Assembly: GCA_001275005.1 (NCBI GenBank)
Contig: JWZX01002020.1
Span: 1 to 24,461, forward strand
From: Chrysochromulina tobinii
Lineage: Eukaryota; Haptophyta; Prymnesiales; Chrysochromulinaceae
Direction: 5' to 3'
Length of the DNA: 24,461 nt
The notes beneath the pieces are model-generated. The model did not search any database. It saw only the letters and a list, made by a program, of their open reading frames with translations, and was not told where the DNA came from. Positions within the stretch are counted from its first letter, which is position 1; every line of letters starts with the position of its first letter. The position numbers and the translations under genes are program-made. Below are positions 7,039 through 15,800 of this stretch, piece after piece.

Positions 7039-7497
7039 TCAGCCACGGCGCAAAATGAACGACGGATTGCCCGGATCCCGCAGTATAGTAGGACCCCGCC
7101 GCTCCTCGTCGTGATAGGTCAAATTTTGGTCGATGGGCAGCTCGGTATTGGCACCAGGAATGTGATAGGATACAAATGGCGTGTTTGATCGGACAAGCCT
7201 CGAGCCACTTTGCAAACGTGGCCTCTTCTGGATGGGCGCGCGGACAGTGGATATGGTGGTCCCAGTAAACGACAACGGCGTGTGCCGGCGCGAGTCCGAT
7301 TCTAGCGCCCGCAGTGGTAGGATTCCCGTGAGCTGGCAGATCTCGGCCGCGGAGGCGGCGGCCGCTGCTGCTGCTGCTGCCAGTGCAGCGGCCGTGACGG
7401 GCACGTGCGATCTCACCGTGTCCTCCTCCTTCTCGTCCTCCGCCTCGCGCGCCAGCGACGGCGCCTCCGCTTCCGCCACTTGCCCGGTTGCAACCAT
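7039..7497 (-). CDS. Small hypothetical protein, unrecognised
   Basis: A 152-residue reading frame from the ATG at 7497. I do not recognise a family. The N-terminus is acidic (EAEDEKEEDT, about residues 18-27), followed by an Ala-rich tract (VTAAALAAAAAAAAASAAE, about 34-52), then a basic, Ser/Thr/Arg-rich region with KRPRLQ, and a C-terminus containing FVSYHIPG and a charged ILRDPGNPSFILRRG end. There is no signal peptide or membrane segment. The acidic and basic blocks plus the Ala tract suggest a disordered, perhaps nuclear protein, which is inference. It is head-to-head with the dynein-stalk-like gene. The frame is open 57 bp upstream of the ATG to a TTG. It could be spurious; its persistence through a varied sequence and the divergent arrangement are the support. 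Confidence 0.4.
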   Translation of the reverse strand: MVATGQVAEAEAPSLAREAEDEKEEDTVRSHVPVTAAALAAAAAAAAASAAEICQLTGILPLRALESDSRRHTPLSFTGTTISTVRAPIQKRPRLQSGSRLVRSNTPFVSYHIPGANTELPIDQNLTYHDEERRGPTILRDPGNPSFILRRG

Positions 7498-7634
7498 CCT
7501 CCCGAGGCTATAGAGCTTCCCTCGTGCGGACTTCCTTACCGAGCCGAAACCCAAACCCTAGTCTAACCTCCTGCCCTGTGTGTGGAGAGTGCTTTCCGGG
7601 TTTTCACAGCGCGTGATAATACTTCACGATCCGG
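7498..7634. promoter_or_regulatory. Bidirectional promoter region with telo-box
   Basis: The 137 bp between divergent ATGs contains AAACCCAAACCCTAG around 7547-7561, which includes a perfect telo-box AAACCCTA at 7553-7560. Telo-boxes are promoter elements of translation and cell-cycle genes in plants and resemble the TTTAGGG telomere unit. A minus-strand TCGGTAAGG just inside could be a 5'-leader splice donor. The function is inferred from position. Confidence 0.4.
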
Positions 7635-8576
7635 ATGGCCGCTCTTCCCTATCGCTCGGCGATCGAGGACTCGACCTTCTCTCCTGAGATCAAGGCGAAG
7701 GTTGCCGCCTGGCATGTGCGAGGTGCCGAACTGATAGCGCAGCTAGATGCGCTTCTCTCTCGGCGGCAGGGCGTGGATGTTAACTTTGAGCGGGCAGATA
7801 CAAGGTTGGCTGAGGCGCGTGCCATCCTTGCGGCACTGCGAGCGGCGCTGGACGAGGTTGTGGATTTCCGCGATCCTCTTGGTGCGTCCGTGCGGTACGC
7901 TCAGGCGAAGCTGCGACCAAGTGCGGCTGCGGAGGCGGTGCGCGATCTGAAGGAGACCGAGATAGCAGCGATCCGTGCGCTCAAATACAATCCGCCGACC
8001 AATGTTCGGAGCGTGGTATGCTGCGCATGCTCGCTGCTGCGTCTTGCGAGCAGTCAGCGCACAGAGCCCTCCGACTCCGCCTCACCGCTACTCGCCACTT
8101 GGGAGGAGGCGCAGGCATTGCTCGCGAGCCCCGAGCTGCGTACGGCGCTGCGCAGCTTCGACCCAAAACGCCTCCACAGCGGCACAGGCCCAGCCGTCGC
8201 CGCCGCAGTCCGCAACGCATTGGCGACGCTACCACGGGCCTCGAGCACGCGGCAGGCCAGCGTGAGAGCGGCAGCTCATGGGCACATGGCGATGCGGATG
8301 GCGGCAGGTTCGGCATCCACTGTGCTACAGCTCACCAGCTTGCAGGCGGCGGTTCGCAGCGGTGGCGCCGCCATCGGCGCGCTCTTTCTCTGGTGCGCAC
8401 GCGTTTTGAGCGAGTCGCAAGCACTGAAGGAGGCCGAGACCCTTGAGCAGGCCCAGCAGGCTGAGGAGAACGGACTGGCGGATGCGCTGGCGCGCGCGAA
8501 GAAGCATCTGGATGCCTTCGAAGAGCAGCTGCGACGGCAGCGCGAGGGCCCGTGCGATGGTCATGTTTGTGAATGA
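7635..8576 (+). CDS. Dynein heavy-chain stalk-like protein, free-standing
   Basis: A 313-residue protein that reads like the coiled-coil stalk and microtubule-binding tip of dynein heavy chains without any AAA+ motor modules. In order: helical coiled coil (about 18-78 and 95-117); LKETEIAAIRALKYNPPTNV (105-124), matching the stalk motif in which a helix ends in a PP pair before the binding domain; a hydrophobic helix; TWEEAQALLASPELRTALRSFDPKRL (155-180), matching W-x-x-A/K...L...F...L...FD; a tip region; then GALFLWCARV (248-257), matching the helix carrying LCxWV; and a second coiled coil (about 258-304). Full heavy chains exceed 4,000 residues, so this is a domain-only protein. Inferred: microtubule binding or a structural role. 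It could instead be a divergent coiled-coil protein. The start is an ATG at 7635. Confidence 0.6.
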   Translation: MAALPYRSAIEDSTFSPEIKAKVAAWHVRGAELIAQLDALLSRRQGVDVNFERADTRLAEARAILAALRAALDEVVDFRDPLGASVRYAQAKLRPSAAAEAVRDLKETEIAAIRALKYNPPTNVRSVVCCACSLLRLASSQRTEPSDSASPLLATWEEAQALLASPELRTALRSFDPKRLHSGTGPAVAAAVRNALATLPRASSTRQASVRAAAHGHMAMRMAAGSASTVLQLTSLQAAVRSGGAAIGALFLWCARVLSESQALKEAETLEQAQQAEENGLADALARAKKHLDAFEEQLRRQREGPCDGHVCE

Positions 8577-8693
8577 AATTGTTACTCGAAACAGTCTCGA
8601 ACTCCGGCGCCACGGCGCGGCGCGCGTGCCCCCTGTGGGGAAAACGGTGTGGGATTTCGCCTTCGTCATCATCGAAAAACAGTCCGCGGGACG
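8577..8693. other. Intergenic gap between two plus-strand genes
   Basis: The 117 bp between the stalk-like gene and the membrane-protein gene holds the 3' end of one and the promoter of the other. No distinctive motif was seen. The downstream frame is open back to a GTG at 8649, but the first ATG is at 8694. Confidence 0.4.
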
Positions 8694-9206
8694 ATGGACG
8701 TGAAGACGCTCGCGACCCAGTGGCAAAGGCAGCTCGCGGGCTTCGGCAAGCAGGCCTTGCTAAAAGTGAGCGACGCAATAGAGCTCCTTAAGGACCCGTC
8801 TCCCGAGGAATTGCAGGCGCTCTCAGAAGCTGCTGCCAAGCCCAGTGCACAGGAAATTCCATCGACGAGCGCAGGCATTTTCTCCTTTTCCATTCTGGTG
8901 CTCACGCTCGTGGTTGGCCTGATTGTTGCCTCGCTCACGCTGCTGTCGCAGAGGAAGCCATCTGCTGAAGCCACAGCCAGTGCGACCACGAATTCTGGGG
9001 CCACTTCGGCCGCGCGGCCTGTGGAGAGCTATGCTCTCCCGCTACCTCCGAGCGCGCTGCCACCGCCGCCGAGCGCACCATTGGGAGCAACGATGATGAT
9101 GGAGCCTACCAAAAAGGCCGTCGGCACGCGCGAGAGCAATGTGCCGAAATCTGAAGACTTTGAGATCGTCCCGAAGCCTAAGTGGCATGAGCAACCGTTC
9201 CGATGA
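8694..9206 (+). CDS. Small single-pass membrane protein, unrecognised
   Basis: A 170-residue protein with no family I recognise. The N-terminal 55 residues form a probable amphipathic helical region (MDVKTLATQWQRQLAGFGKQ...), followed by one strong transmembrane segment at about 61-84 (GIFSFSILVLTLVVGLIVAS and on), then a Gln-Arg-Lys stop-transfer signal. The rest is a disordered Ala/Thr/Ser-rich and proline-rich tail (PLPPSALPPPPSAP, about 116-129) ending in the charged SEDFEIVPKPKWHEQPFR. There is no cleavable signal peptide. The basic residues after the membrane segment favour a cytosolic C-terminus, with a lumenal or extracytosolic N-terminus. The polyproline run could bind SH3 or EVH1 domains. 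It follows the stalk-like gene on the same strand; a joint function is only speculation. Confidence 0.6.
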   Translation: MDVKTLATQWQRQLAGFGKQALLKVSDAIELLKDPSPEELQALSEAAAKPSAQEIPSTSAGIFSFSILVLTLVVGLIVASLTLLSQRKPSAEATASATTNSGATSAARPVESYALPLPPSALPPPPSAPLGATMMMEPTKKAVGTRESNVPKSEDFEIVPKPKWHEQPFR

Positions 9207-9448
9207 GACACGCACTCGTGTGCATCTCGCAGGCTGCCGCGGGGGGACGAGATTGGACAGGCGCGCTCTGGATCCGAGCACTCTGGACTTGTGTAACATT
9301 GTCGAACAGGTTTCCGCCTGGTTTCCGCTAGGCTCAACGCTTTGATAGCGGGAGCTCGCATGGTGGGCCGCCGCCCGGGTATCGCGTCGTGAAATCGAGT
9401 CGTGAATTCGTAGATGCTGTAGAAAGTTACAATGACATGAGCATGCAA
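9207..9448. other. Convergent intergenic region with small repeats
   Basis: The gap lies between the membrane-protein gene and the methyltransferase gene. Immediately after the stop codon is a 5-bp inverted repeat, ACACG-CACT-CGTGT (9208-9221). GGTTTCCGC occurs twice near 9308-9330, and GTCGTGAA twice near 9388-9406. The last 40 bp are AT-rich. These fit 3' untranslated sequence; no gene was seen. Confidence 0.4.
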
Positions 9449-10273
9449 TTATTGTAGCACTAAGCGTCTTCGACAGCCCGGCGCGGGCCTCAGCGACAGG
9501 ACCCGGAATACGATGGGTAGCCCCGAGCGGTTGTTTCGCCGCGTGTCGCGCCAATCGTGTCGCTCCCATTTGATGTGATGGCGCGCGGTGACTTCTGCGT
9601 GGGCGCGCCCCTCTCCGCAGCCTGAGCCGAGGCCGCATTCTTGCAGGTCGTCGTAGTAGACGAAGCTACCAGGTACGACCAGACAATTGGCGAGCAGGAA
9701 CTCCCACGGACCGATGGTCGACGAGTACCAGTCTCCGTCAAAGTCGACGAGGAAGGCTGGCTTCATGCGCCGGAGCATCTCCGGCGGCAGCCTGGGGAGG
9801 CTCTCATTGTAGAAGCCCGAAATGAAGTGCGTGCGATCCCACGGGTGGCCGATGATCCGACGTAGCTCGCGGTGCAAATCATCAAGGCTGCTCACGCTCG
9901 CGACCTCCTCGCGGAAGCGTTGCATTGCATTTAGCTGTCCCGGCGCCACCTCCCTGTGGCCACGTTGTCGGATGCGCTGCTCTTCTGGATCGCTCGTGTT
10001 CGGATCGACGTCTGGCATGCCTTTGAAGCTGTCGAATCCCCAGAGCTGGCCGAATTTGATGGCCCGCTTTGCAAACTCGTCCACCCAGGCGCGAAGGCCT
10101 CCACCCGTGAACACGCCAAACTCGAAGATGTCGCCGTGCGGAGAGGCGTTGTTGCGGAGCTCTGGGTGCGTCTCGAGCATCAGCGCTACGGCTCTCATGC
10201 GTGGCACCTGTCCGAAAAGGAGTTTGGCTGGCATCGCTACGATCCACACGACGAACACAAAGAGAGCTTTCAT
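9449..10273 (-). CDS. TylF/macrocin-O-methyltransferase-like SAM-dependent methyltransferase
   Basis: A 274-residue class I methyltransferase of the TylF (macrocin O-methyltransferase) family. Residues 1-20 (MKALFVFVVWIVAMPAKLLF) form a signal peptide or signal anchor, so the enzyme probably works in the secretory pathway or on its membranes. SAM-binding and catalytic landmarks follow the family order: FEFGVFTGG (50-58), WGFDSFKGMPD (78-88), GFYNESLP (153-160), FLVDFDGDWYSST (174-186), and the metal-site-like PGSFVYYDDL (201-210). Known: family members methylate sugar or other hydroxyls using S-adenosylmethionine and a divalent metal. The substrate here is unknown; glycan methylation is an inference. 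The frame is open far upstream inside the opposite gene, but the domain begins here. Met at 10312 is an alternative start adding 13 residues. Confidence 0.85.
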   Translation of the reverse strand: MKALFVFVVWIVAMPAKLLFGQVPRMRAVALMLETHPELRNNASPHGDIFEFGVFTGGGLRAWVDEFAKRAIKFGQLWGFDSFKGMPDVDPNTSDPEEQRIRQRGHREVAPGQLNAMQRFREEVASVSSLDDLHRELRRIIGHPWDRTHFISGFYNESLPRLPPEMLRRMKPAFLVDFDGDWYSSTIGPWEFLLANCLVVPGSFVYYDDLQECGLGSGCGEGRAHAEVTARHHIKWERHDWRDTRRNNRSGLPIVFRVLSLRPAPGCRRRLVLQ

Positions 10274-10447
10274 TGTCACGCCGATGAATTCGAACGCTAA
10301 AGAACTATGCATGCACGCGTCGGACGTATGAATACGGCCGTGTGAGTATCCATCGCGAGTTGGCGGGCGGTCGCGCCGTGGGACTTTGAAGTTGAGTGAC
10401 GAAGCCAGGTGGCCTCCGCGATCTCCGCCGCAACGATCGAGAGGTTC
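10274..10447. promoter_or_regulatory. Bidirectional promoter region, methyltransferase and TLC-hydrolase genes
   Basis: The 174 bp between divergent start codons contains TGCATGCA (10308-10315) and ATGAATACGG (10328-10337). The latter 10-mer is identical to one in the 2429-2645 divergent region, where ATGCAT also lies beside it. No TATA box is obvious. The promoter role is inferred. Confidence 0.4.
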
Positions 10448-12457
10448 ATGTTTGCTGACGATGGCTTGTGGGCGCCCTGGGTAATGGCGGTGATGTGGTC
10501 GTTCGCGTATCTGGCTGCGTCGCGGTCGTGGGGCCTGCCTCGCGTCTTCGGCAGAACCGTGGTCGGCGGCATGGAAATGTGGCGAAATGCCTGGTCCATG
10601 CCGACGCAATTTGTGATTCTTCCAGTAGCCTTCGCCTGCCGCGGCGAAGTCGCAGATCACCTCTTCATGTACGTCTTCGCGCTGTACATGGTGCTCGACC
10701 TCTTCCTGGCTGGCCACCTCGATTTCATCTTCAAAGTTCACCACGGTGCCTGCCTCCTTGGCCACTCCCTTGTGGTGTTCGCACTTCCAGCTGAGGCGTT
10801 CACCGTCTACTTTTCGGGAGTGGTGGCGCTCGAGATCGGCAGCGGCGCGATGAACATGTGGGTGCTCGCCGGACAAAAGGCGCGCTGGGCCAACGCGCTC
10901 TACGCCGTGGTCATGACTGCGTCCAACGCCGCCGCTGCCTATGTGGCGTGGCAATGGTCGCAGTTGGACATCAAGATCTTGCCCAAGGCGATCTGCCTCG
11001 CCGTCGCTGCGGCCCTCATCGTGCTGCGGCAGCAGGCGTGCCACGAGAATGTGCGCATCGGTGCGCCACGGCACTTGCTGCGCATGGTCAAGCAGCGCTG
11101 GAGCAAGGTCTACTTAACTCCCAAGTACGTGGCGGCATCATTCGTCACGTTTGGCGTGCCGCTCATCCTGCTCGAGACCATCAGTAAGGACGTCGGCGTG
11201 ACGCTCTTGGTCTTCTTTGGCTTGCTCTCGTGCTTCGGCCGGGTCGTGGGCCGCACCTCGAGGAAGAAGTGGAAGGCAGCAGCGAGCCTATGGCCTTCGA
11301 AACTGCCCCTTCCACTGATCCTCGAGCGCAGCTACCTGATCAACCGCCACCGTCTTAAGCTTCAGAGATTCACCATCAAGGCGGAACGTCCCAAGGCGGT
11401 CTGCATCCTCGTGCACGGCTACGGCCAGTCGGCGCACTTTGAGTTCCTGTGCGCCACCTACCCGGGCGGGCCCCACTCCATCTGGGACGATTCGATCCTA
11501 CAGCACCTCGCCGACGCCGGCATCTCTTGCTACAGTATGGACCTTCAGGGCCACGGCGAGAGCGAGGGGGCGCGCGACCTGCGCGGCTACTTTGAGGACT
11601 TTGACGATCTGGCGTACGATTTACTGCAGCTCCACGGGGTGGTGCGCGACGAGACGGGTGGTGAGCTGCCCATCTATTGGCTCGGCTGCTCCATGGGAAG
11701 CGCCGTTGCATGCCGCGCCACCCAGCTAGACGCACACAGCGGCGTGGCGGGGATGGTCATGCTAGCTCCGATGATCTCGCTCGAGAAGGTGGCGCAAAAG
11801 TCGGTGCTCGGCCCGATCAAGAATAAGCACCTGGCGCCCATCGGCGGTCTCCTCTCCTTCCTGGTGCCTACCCTGCCTCTCGTCGCCAAATCTGAATCGG
11901 TCCTCGCACAACAAATCGATAAGGAGTTCCGCAACGACACCACCAACTACACCGGCTCGGTACGTGTGCGCGTCGCCAACCACTTCAACAACGCCTGCAA
12001 CGCGTTCATTTCACCGACGGGGCCGAGACGGCTCGAGCGTGTGACCTGCCCGGCAATGCTCATCATCCATGCGAATGGGGACACGATGACGGAGCCCAAC
12101 GGCTCTGTCCAGCTCTTCGAGCGCGCCTCGTGTGCGCGCAAGACGCTCATCCTGATCTCGGGGCCCGACGGCAGTGCTGGCGCCATCAAATTGTATGCCA
12201 ACGGAAAGAGGAAGGACGGGCTGCCTAAGGGCCTGCCGGGCATGGCGGCCCTCCGTGGCCTCAACATGTGGCATTCGATCACCACCGAGCCCGGCTGCGA
12301 GAAGGTCTCGGCCGCGGTCGCAGAGTGGATTTGCAAGGAGGCAGGCGATCTCCACAAAACGTCCGGCGTCGTGCCACCGGAGCCGTCGCCGCAGCGCCGC
12401 TCAACCGTTTCACCGACGAGGCAGCGTTACGTGGCCCGGAGCGCCGCCAAGGCGTGA
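10448..12457 (+). CDS. TLC-like membrane domain fused to alpha/beta hydrolase (monoacylglycerol lipase type)
   Basis: A 669-residue two-part protein. Residues about 1-265 are polytopic (six or more hydrophobic segments) and resemble a TLC (TRAM-LAG1-CLN8) domain, with D84 in a membrane helix, the HH pair at 98-99 and a conserved-looking Glu (LE, 128-129). Residues about 305-630 are a serine hydrolase of the Hydrolase_4/monoacylglycerol lipase type: oxyanion LVHGYG (321-326), MDLQGHGES (364-372), nucleophile elbow GCSMG with Ser415, acid Asp545 in ANGD, and His609 in MWHS. The catalytic triad is therefore complete. Known: TLC proteins act on or sense ceramides and other lipids, and this hydrolase class cleaves lipid esters. 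Inferred: a membrane-embedded lipid-remodelling enzyme. The C-terminus (about 635-669) is basic and disordered. I used the ATG at 10448; the frame is open upstream only to a GTG. Confidence 0.87.
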   Translation: MFADDGLWAPWVMAVMWSFAYLAASRSWGLPRVFGRTVVGGMEMWRNAWSMPTQFVILPVAFACRGEVADHLFMYVFALYMVLDLFLAGHLDFIFKVHHGACLLGHSLVVFALPAEAFTVYFSGVVALEIGSGAMNMWVLAGQKARWANALYAVVMTASNAAAAYVAWQWSQLDIKILPKAICLAVAAALIVLRQQACHENVRIGAPRHLLRMVKQRWSKVYLTPKYVAASFVTFGVPLILLETISKDVGVTLLVFFGLLSCFGRVVGRTSRKKWKAAASLWPSKLPLPLILERSYLINRHRLKLQRFTIKAERPKAVCILVHGYGQSAHFEFLCATYPGGPHSIWDDSILQHLADAGISCYSMDLQGHGESEGARDLRGYFEDFDDLAYDLLQLHGVVRDETGGELPIYWLGCSMGSAVACRATQLDAHSGVAGMVMLAPMISLEKVAQKSVLGPIKNKHLAPIGGLLSFLVPTLPLVAKSESVLAQQIDKEFRNDTTNYTGSVRVRVANHFNNACNAFISPTGPRRLERVTCPAMLIIHANGDTMTEPNGSVQLFERASCARKTLILISGPDGSAGAIKLYANGKRKDGLPKGLPGMAALRGLNMWHSITTEPGCEKVSAAVAEWICKEAGDLHKTSGVVPPEPSPQRRSTVSPTRQRYVARSAAKA

Positions 12458-12830
12458 ACGGTGGAGAGCATCGCCGCATGGGCTGGTACAAGTGTGAAGT
12501 GAACTCACTTCGGGGTTCAGCTGTTAGAAGCATAGTACCTTGTGTACTCACCTCAGGCGCGAAGCGCGGGTTCGAGTTAATTTTGGGCGCGGCAGGGATT
12601 AAAACCCGTACTACAACAGCGGAGTAACGAGGTGCGGGGAGTGTTGCACAGTGTTTAACGTCACACCCTCATCCGATCACGTCCAGGCTCCAGGGGCTCC
12701 AGCTCTCAGTCACGAAGCGCCGTCATTGCGTCATGCGGTCCTCATCGCCAAACAGCTGTATTCGGTACCTCTCTACCATCGTGGCAACCATCCCTCCATC
12801 GGGCCGCGGGAACCATCTAAATCTCTCCCA
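12458..12830. other. Convergent intergenic region, no gene seen
   Basis: The 373 bp between the TLC-hydrolase stop and the UBR4-like stop. It holds short inverted repeats: AAGTGA-AC-TCACTT near 12497-12510, TGAAC...GTTCA near 12500-12519, and AGTAC-CTTGT-GTACT at 12534-12548. These could form small hairpins in the 3' untranslated region. No coding potential was recognised. Confidence 0.5.
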
Positions 12831-15800
12831 TCAAGCGCCCCCCAGCCACGGCTCGAGGCCGGCGCCGCCGATGGCGCCGTGCAGCCCGAGCACGTCAAAG
12901 ACCTCGTGGGCGCTCTCGGCCACGAGGAACTCCTCCTCGTACTCGCGTAGCAGCTCGCCTACCTGCTGGAGCAGCTCCTGCTCCTGCGAGCGCAGGCGCT
13001 CCTTCATTGGATCCACCCACGCCTCGGGCGCCTCAGCGGCGGCCTTAGCATCCGATGGACCCGGGACCGGCTTCAGGATGCCATGCAGCCGCTCGACGAG
13101 GCCGAAGAAGAGGATCACCGGCCGCGCCTCGAAGAAAGCAACGCCGCCGCTGGCGCCCGCGCTCAGCCCACCGCCGGCTGAATTGCGCTCGACGGGCGTC
13201 GTCGCGGCCGCCGACGCCCCGCCGTCGGCGCCGCTGGCCGCGCCGACGCCGGGGCTGCCGACAGAGACAGGCAGCACGACGGGCGAGGGGTCTAAGGGCG
13301 AGCGCGAGGCGCCCAAGCCGGGGCTGCGCGAGGGGCGCACACCCGGCGGCGACGCGGGGCCCGCGAGCGAAAACTTTTCGCGGGAGTGGCCGGCGAGTCG
13401 CCAACTTGCGACGGCACGCCGCAGCATGGGCATGCGCGCCGCACGCCACTCGGCGGGTGAATGGACCAGCAGCGAGAGGACGAAGTAGTAGAGAGGGGAG
13501 TCGGTGCCCAGCCGATCCGTGGTGAGCGTGCCGCCGCCAGCGGCGGCCGCGGCCGCGGCGGCCGCGGCGGCGCTCGTGGCGGCGTCCACATCGGTCGCGT
13601 CCTGCGCGCACGAGGAGACGTAGGAGGCGAGTGCTCGCTGGAACGAGCGGCGCTGCGGCGAGGCGCGCGCATCGAGCAGGTACGCGGCCATCTGTACGAG
13701 GTACGGGAGCAGCTTGAGATTCGACTCGCGCCCCCCGCCCTTTGAATAGTTCGAAAAGGATTCTTCGAGACCGAAGCGGAGCAGAAGGAGCTTGAGGTCG
13801 TGGCAGAGCAGCCGGCAGCGCGGCCCGTCGACGCGCCCCAGATGCGACACGCTGGCCCACCACTGCTCCACGTGGATCGCGTACGTCTCCTCCGAGACCG
13901 TGCTCGTGTGCAGCGGCAGCAGGTTGTTGCACTTGGTCTGCGAGTTGCGCAGCGTCGCCCCCTCCCATTCCTCCTTGGGGTTCTTGAGCGCGCGTTCGGC
14001 GCGAGTCGCGTCGCGATGGCACGAGAAATGGATCAGGTTGAAGTGAGAGACGGTCGTGTAGCACATCTCGGTCGCCGCCGCGCCGCCGCCGACCGCACGG
14101 GCCGCGCCGCCGCTGCCCGGCCCACCGCTCGCCGGCCCGCTGCCCGGTGCGCTGCCAATGCCACTGCCCGGACCACCAGCGAGAGGCGACAGATGCGCTG
14201 CCGCCGCCGCCGCGGCGGTGCCGGCGCCACCGCTGCCGCTGGCGCTCACAGCTGCGAGGATGGGTACTCGCTTGCAAAATGTGTAGCAGCCGAGAATGTC
14301 GCCTGGCCGGTACGCCTCCCCCTCGCCGCACACGACGCAGACGTGCCCTTGCTCCTCCTTGAGTTCCTCAAGCAGCGTCGGCGCCGCTTGGCTCACGATG
14401 ACCTTGTTGCCCGCGCCCGTGTCCATCCCCATACTCTTGAGCATGCGTTGGCGCTTGTCGAGCGCCGCCTTGCGCTTCGATTCGGTCGTCTCGCGACGCA
14501 ACTGGTCCACATCCGCGGCGGCGCGCTCCCGCAAGGCCTCGAGGAGTGACTCAGCGAGCGTGCCGATGGCCTTGGACGCGGAGGACGACTGGCGCTCAAG
14601 GGCGTGCAGCCGCGTCATGACGCCATCGGTCGTCAGCAGCAGCGTCTGCACGGCATCGTGCCCCTGCGCGAGCCCGCCGAGCAGCTGAAGCACGTACGGG
14701 AGCGCCGGGCGTGCGAGTGCGGCTGCCCACAGCTGCGAGCCCGTGTCCATGTTCGAGGGCAGACGCGAGACCAAGTAGGCGGCGGCCGTCGAGGCAAGGT
14801 TGGCGCCGGTGGCGTGCAGGCGGTGCTCGAGCACCGCGCGCTTGATGCGCTGCGCGAGGGGCGAGGCGGCCGCCCCTTTGAACGACGAGAGCGTCGCCAC
14901 GAGGCACTCGAGCCCGAACGTATGTGCAGCGTCCTGGTGGAGGCTCTCGTCATACGCGTCGAAGGCGGCGTATGGGGCGAGCGCCCCCAGCAACTGTGCC
15001 ATGAGCGGCCGCTCGCCACGTGTCACGAGCGGCAGTAGCTGGGTGAGCGCCTTGACGAGCGGCTTCTGCGCACGCACCGTCGGGCTATGGAGGCTCGCGA
15101 GGAGCGCGCCGAGGTAGCTCGACCACTCGGAGAGCAGCGGCGCACTCATCGCTCCCTCCGCGTCCTCCATCGCCGCGTCCTCCGCGTCCGTCGGCGCGCC
15201 CACCGCGCCCGGTGCGCCGATGCTCGCGCTCACGTCCATGGCCTCGGGCGGCGGGGGCAGCGGCGGGAGCGTCGTCTTGAGCTCGTCGTCGAGCAGCGCC
15301 TCAATGGTAAGCGCAATCCGCTCAGCGACCGGTGCGAGAGTCTCCTCCGCAAGCGCCTCCGGCAGACGCCGGAGCAGCGCCTGAGCCGCGGCGAGGCCGA
15401 ACATGCGCGTGCGGTTGGCCTTGATCATGCAGCAGTGCTGGAGTAGTTTGAGAAGCAGCGCGGCGCACTCGCGCATGCGCAGCAGCGGCCTCGAGCGCTC
15501 AAGGATGTCGAGCATCACCTCGAGCCCTCCTTCCTCGCCCACGACCGCCGCGATCGCATATTCGGCCTCAGGGTCCATCTTCTCGCCCGAGGCCTCGTCG
15601 AGGCTCTCGACGATCGGCTCGGTCGCCTCGCCATCAAGGCCCTGCAGCCGGTACACGACGACCATCGGGCTGCCCGCGCCGCCCTCGCCGTAGCCCTGCC
15701 CCTGCGCCGAGCGCGCCCACACCTGCTCGTACACATCGCTCACCGGCAGGTCGAGCTTGACGATCTTGCCCGCCACGAGGAGCTCCATGCCATTGTCGTC

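Noticed and set aside
10274-11074. N-terminal extension of the methyltransferase to a 541-residue protein
   Set aside because: The extra 267 codons are antisense to the TLC-hydrolase gene, lack domains and precede a clear signal-anchor Met; they are an open shadow frame.
12569-12578. GGTTCGAGTT resembling a tRNA B-box
   Set aside because: No 5-bp T-stem partner, no A-box at the right distance and no acceptor stem, so it is not a tRNA gene or a clear tRNA-derived SINE.
13045-14331. 428-codon minus-strand frame inside the UBR4-like gene
   Set aside because: It overlaps the conserved catalytic module in another frame and is Arg-rich and featureless; a shadow frame.
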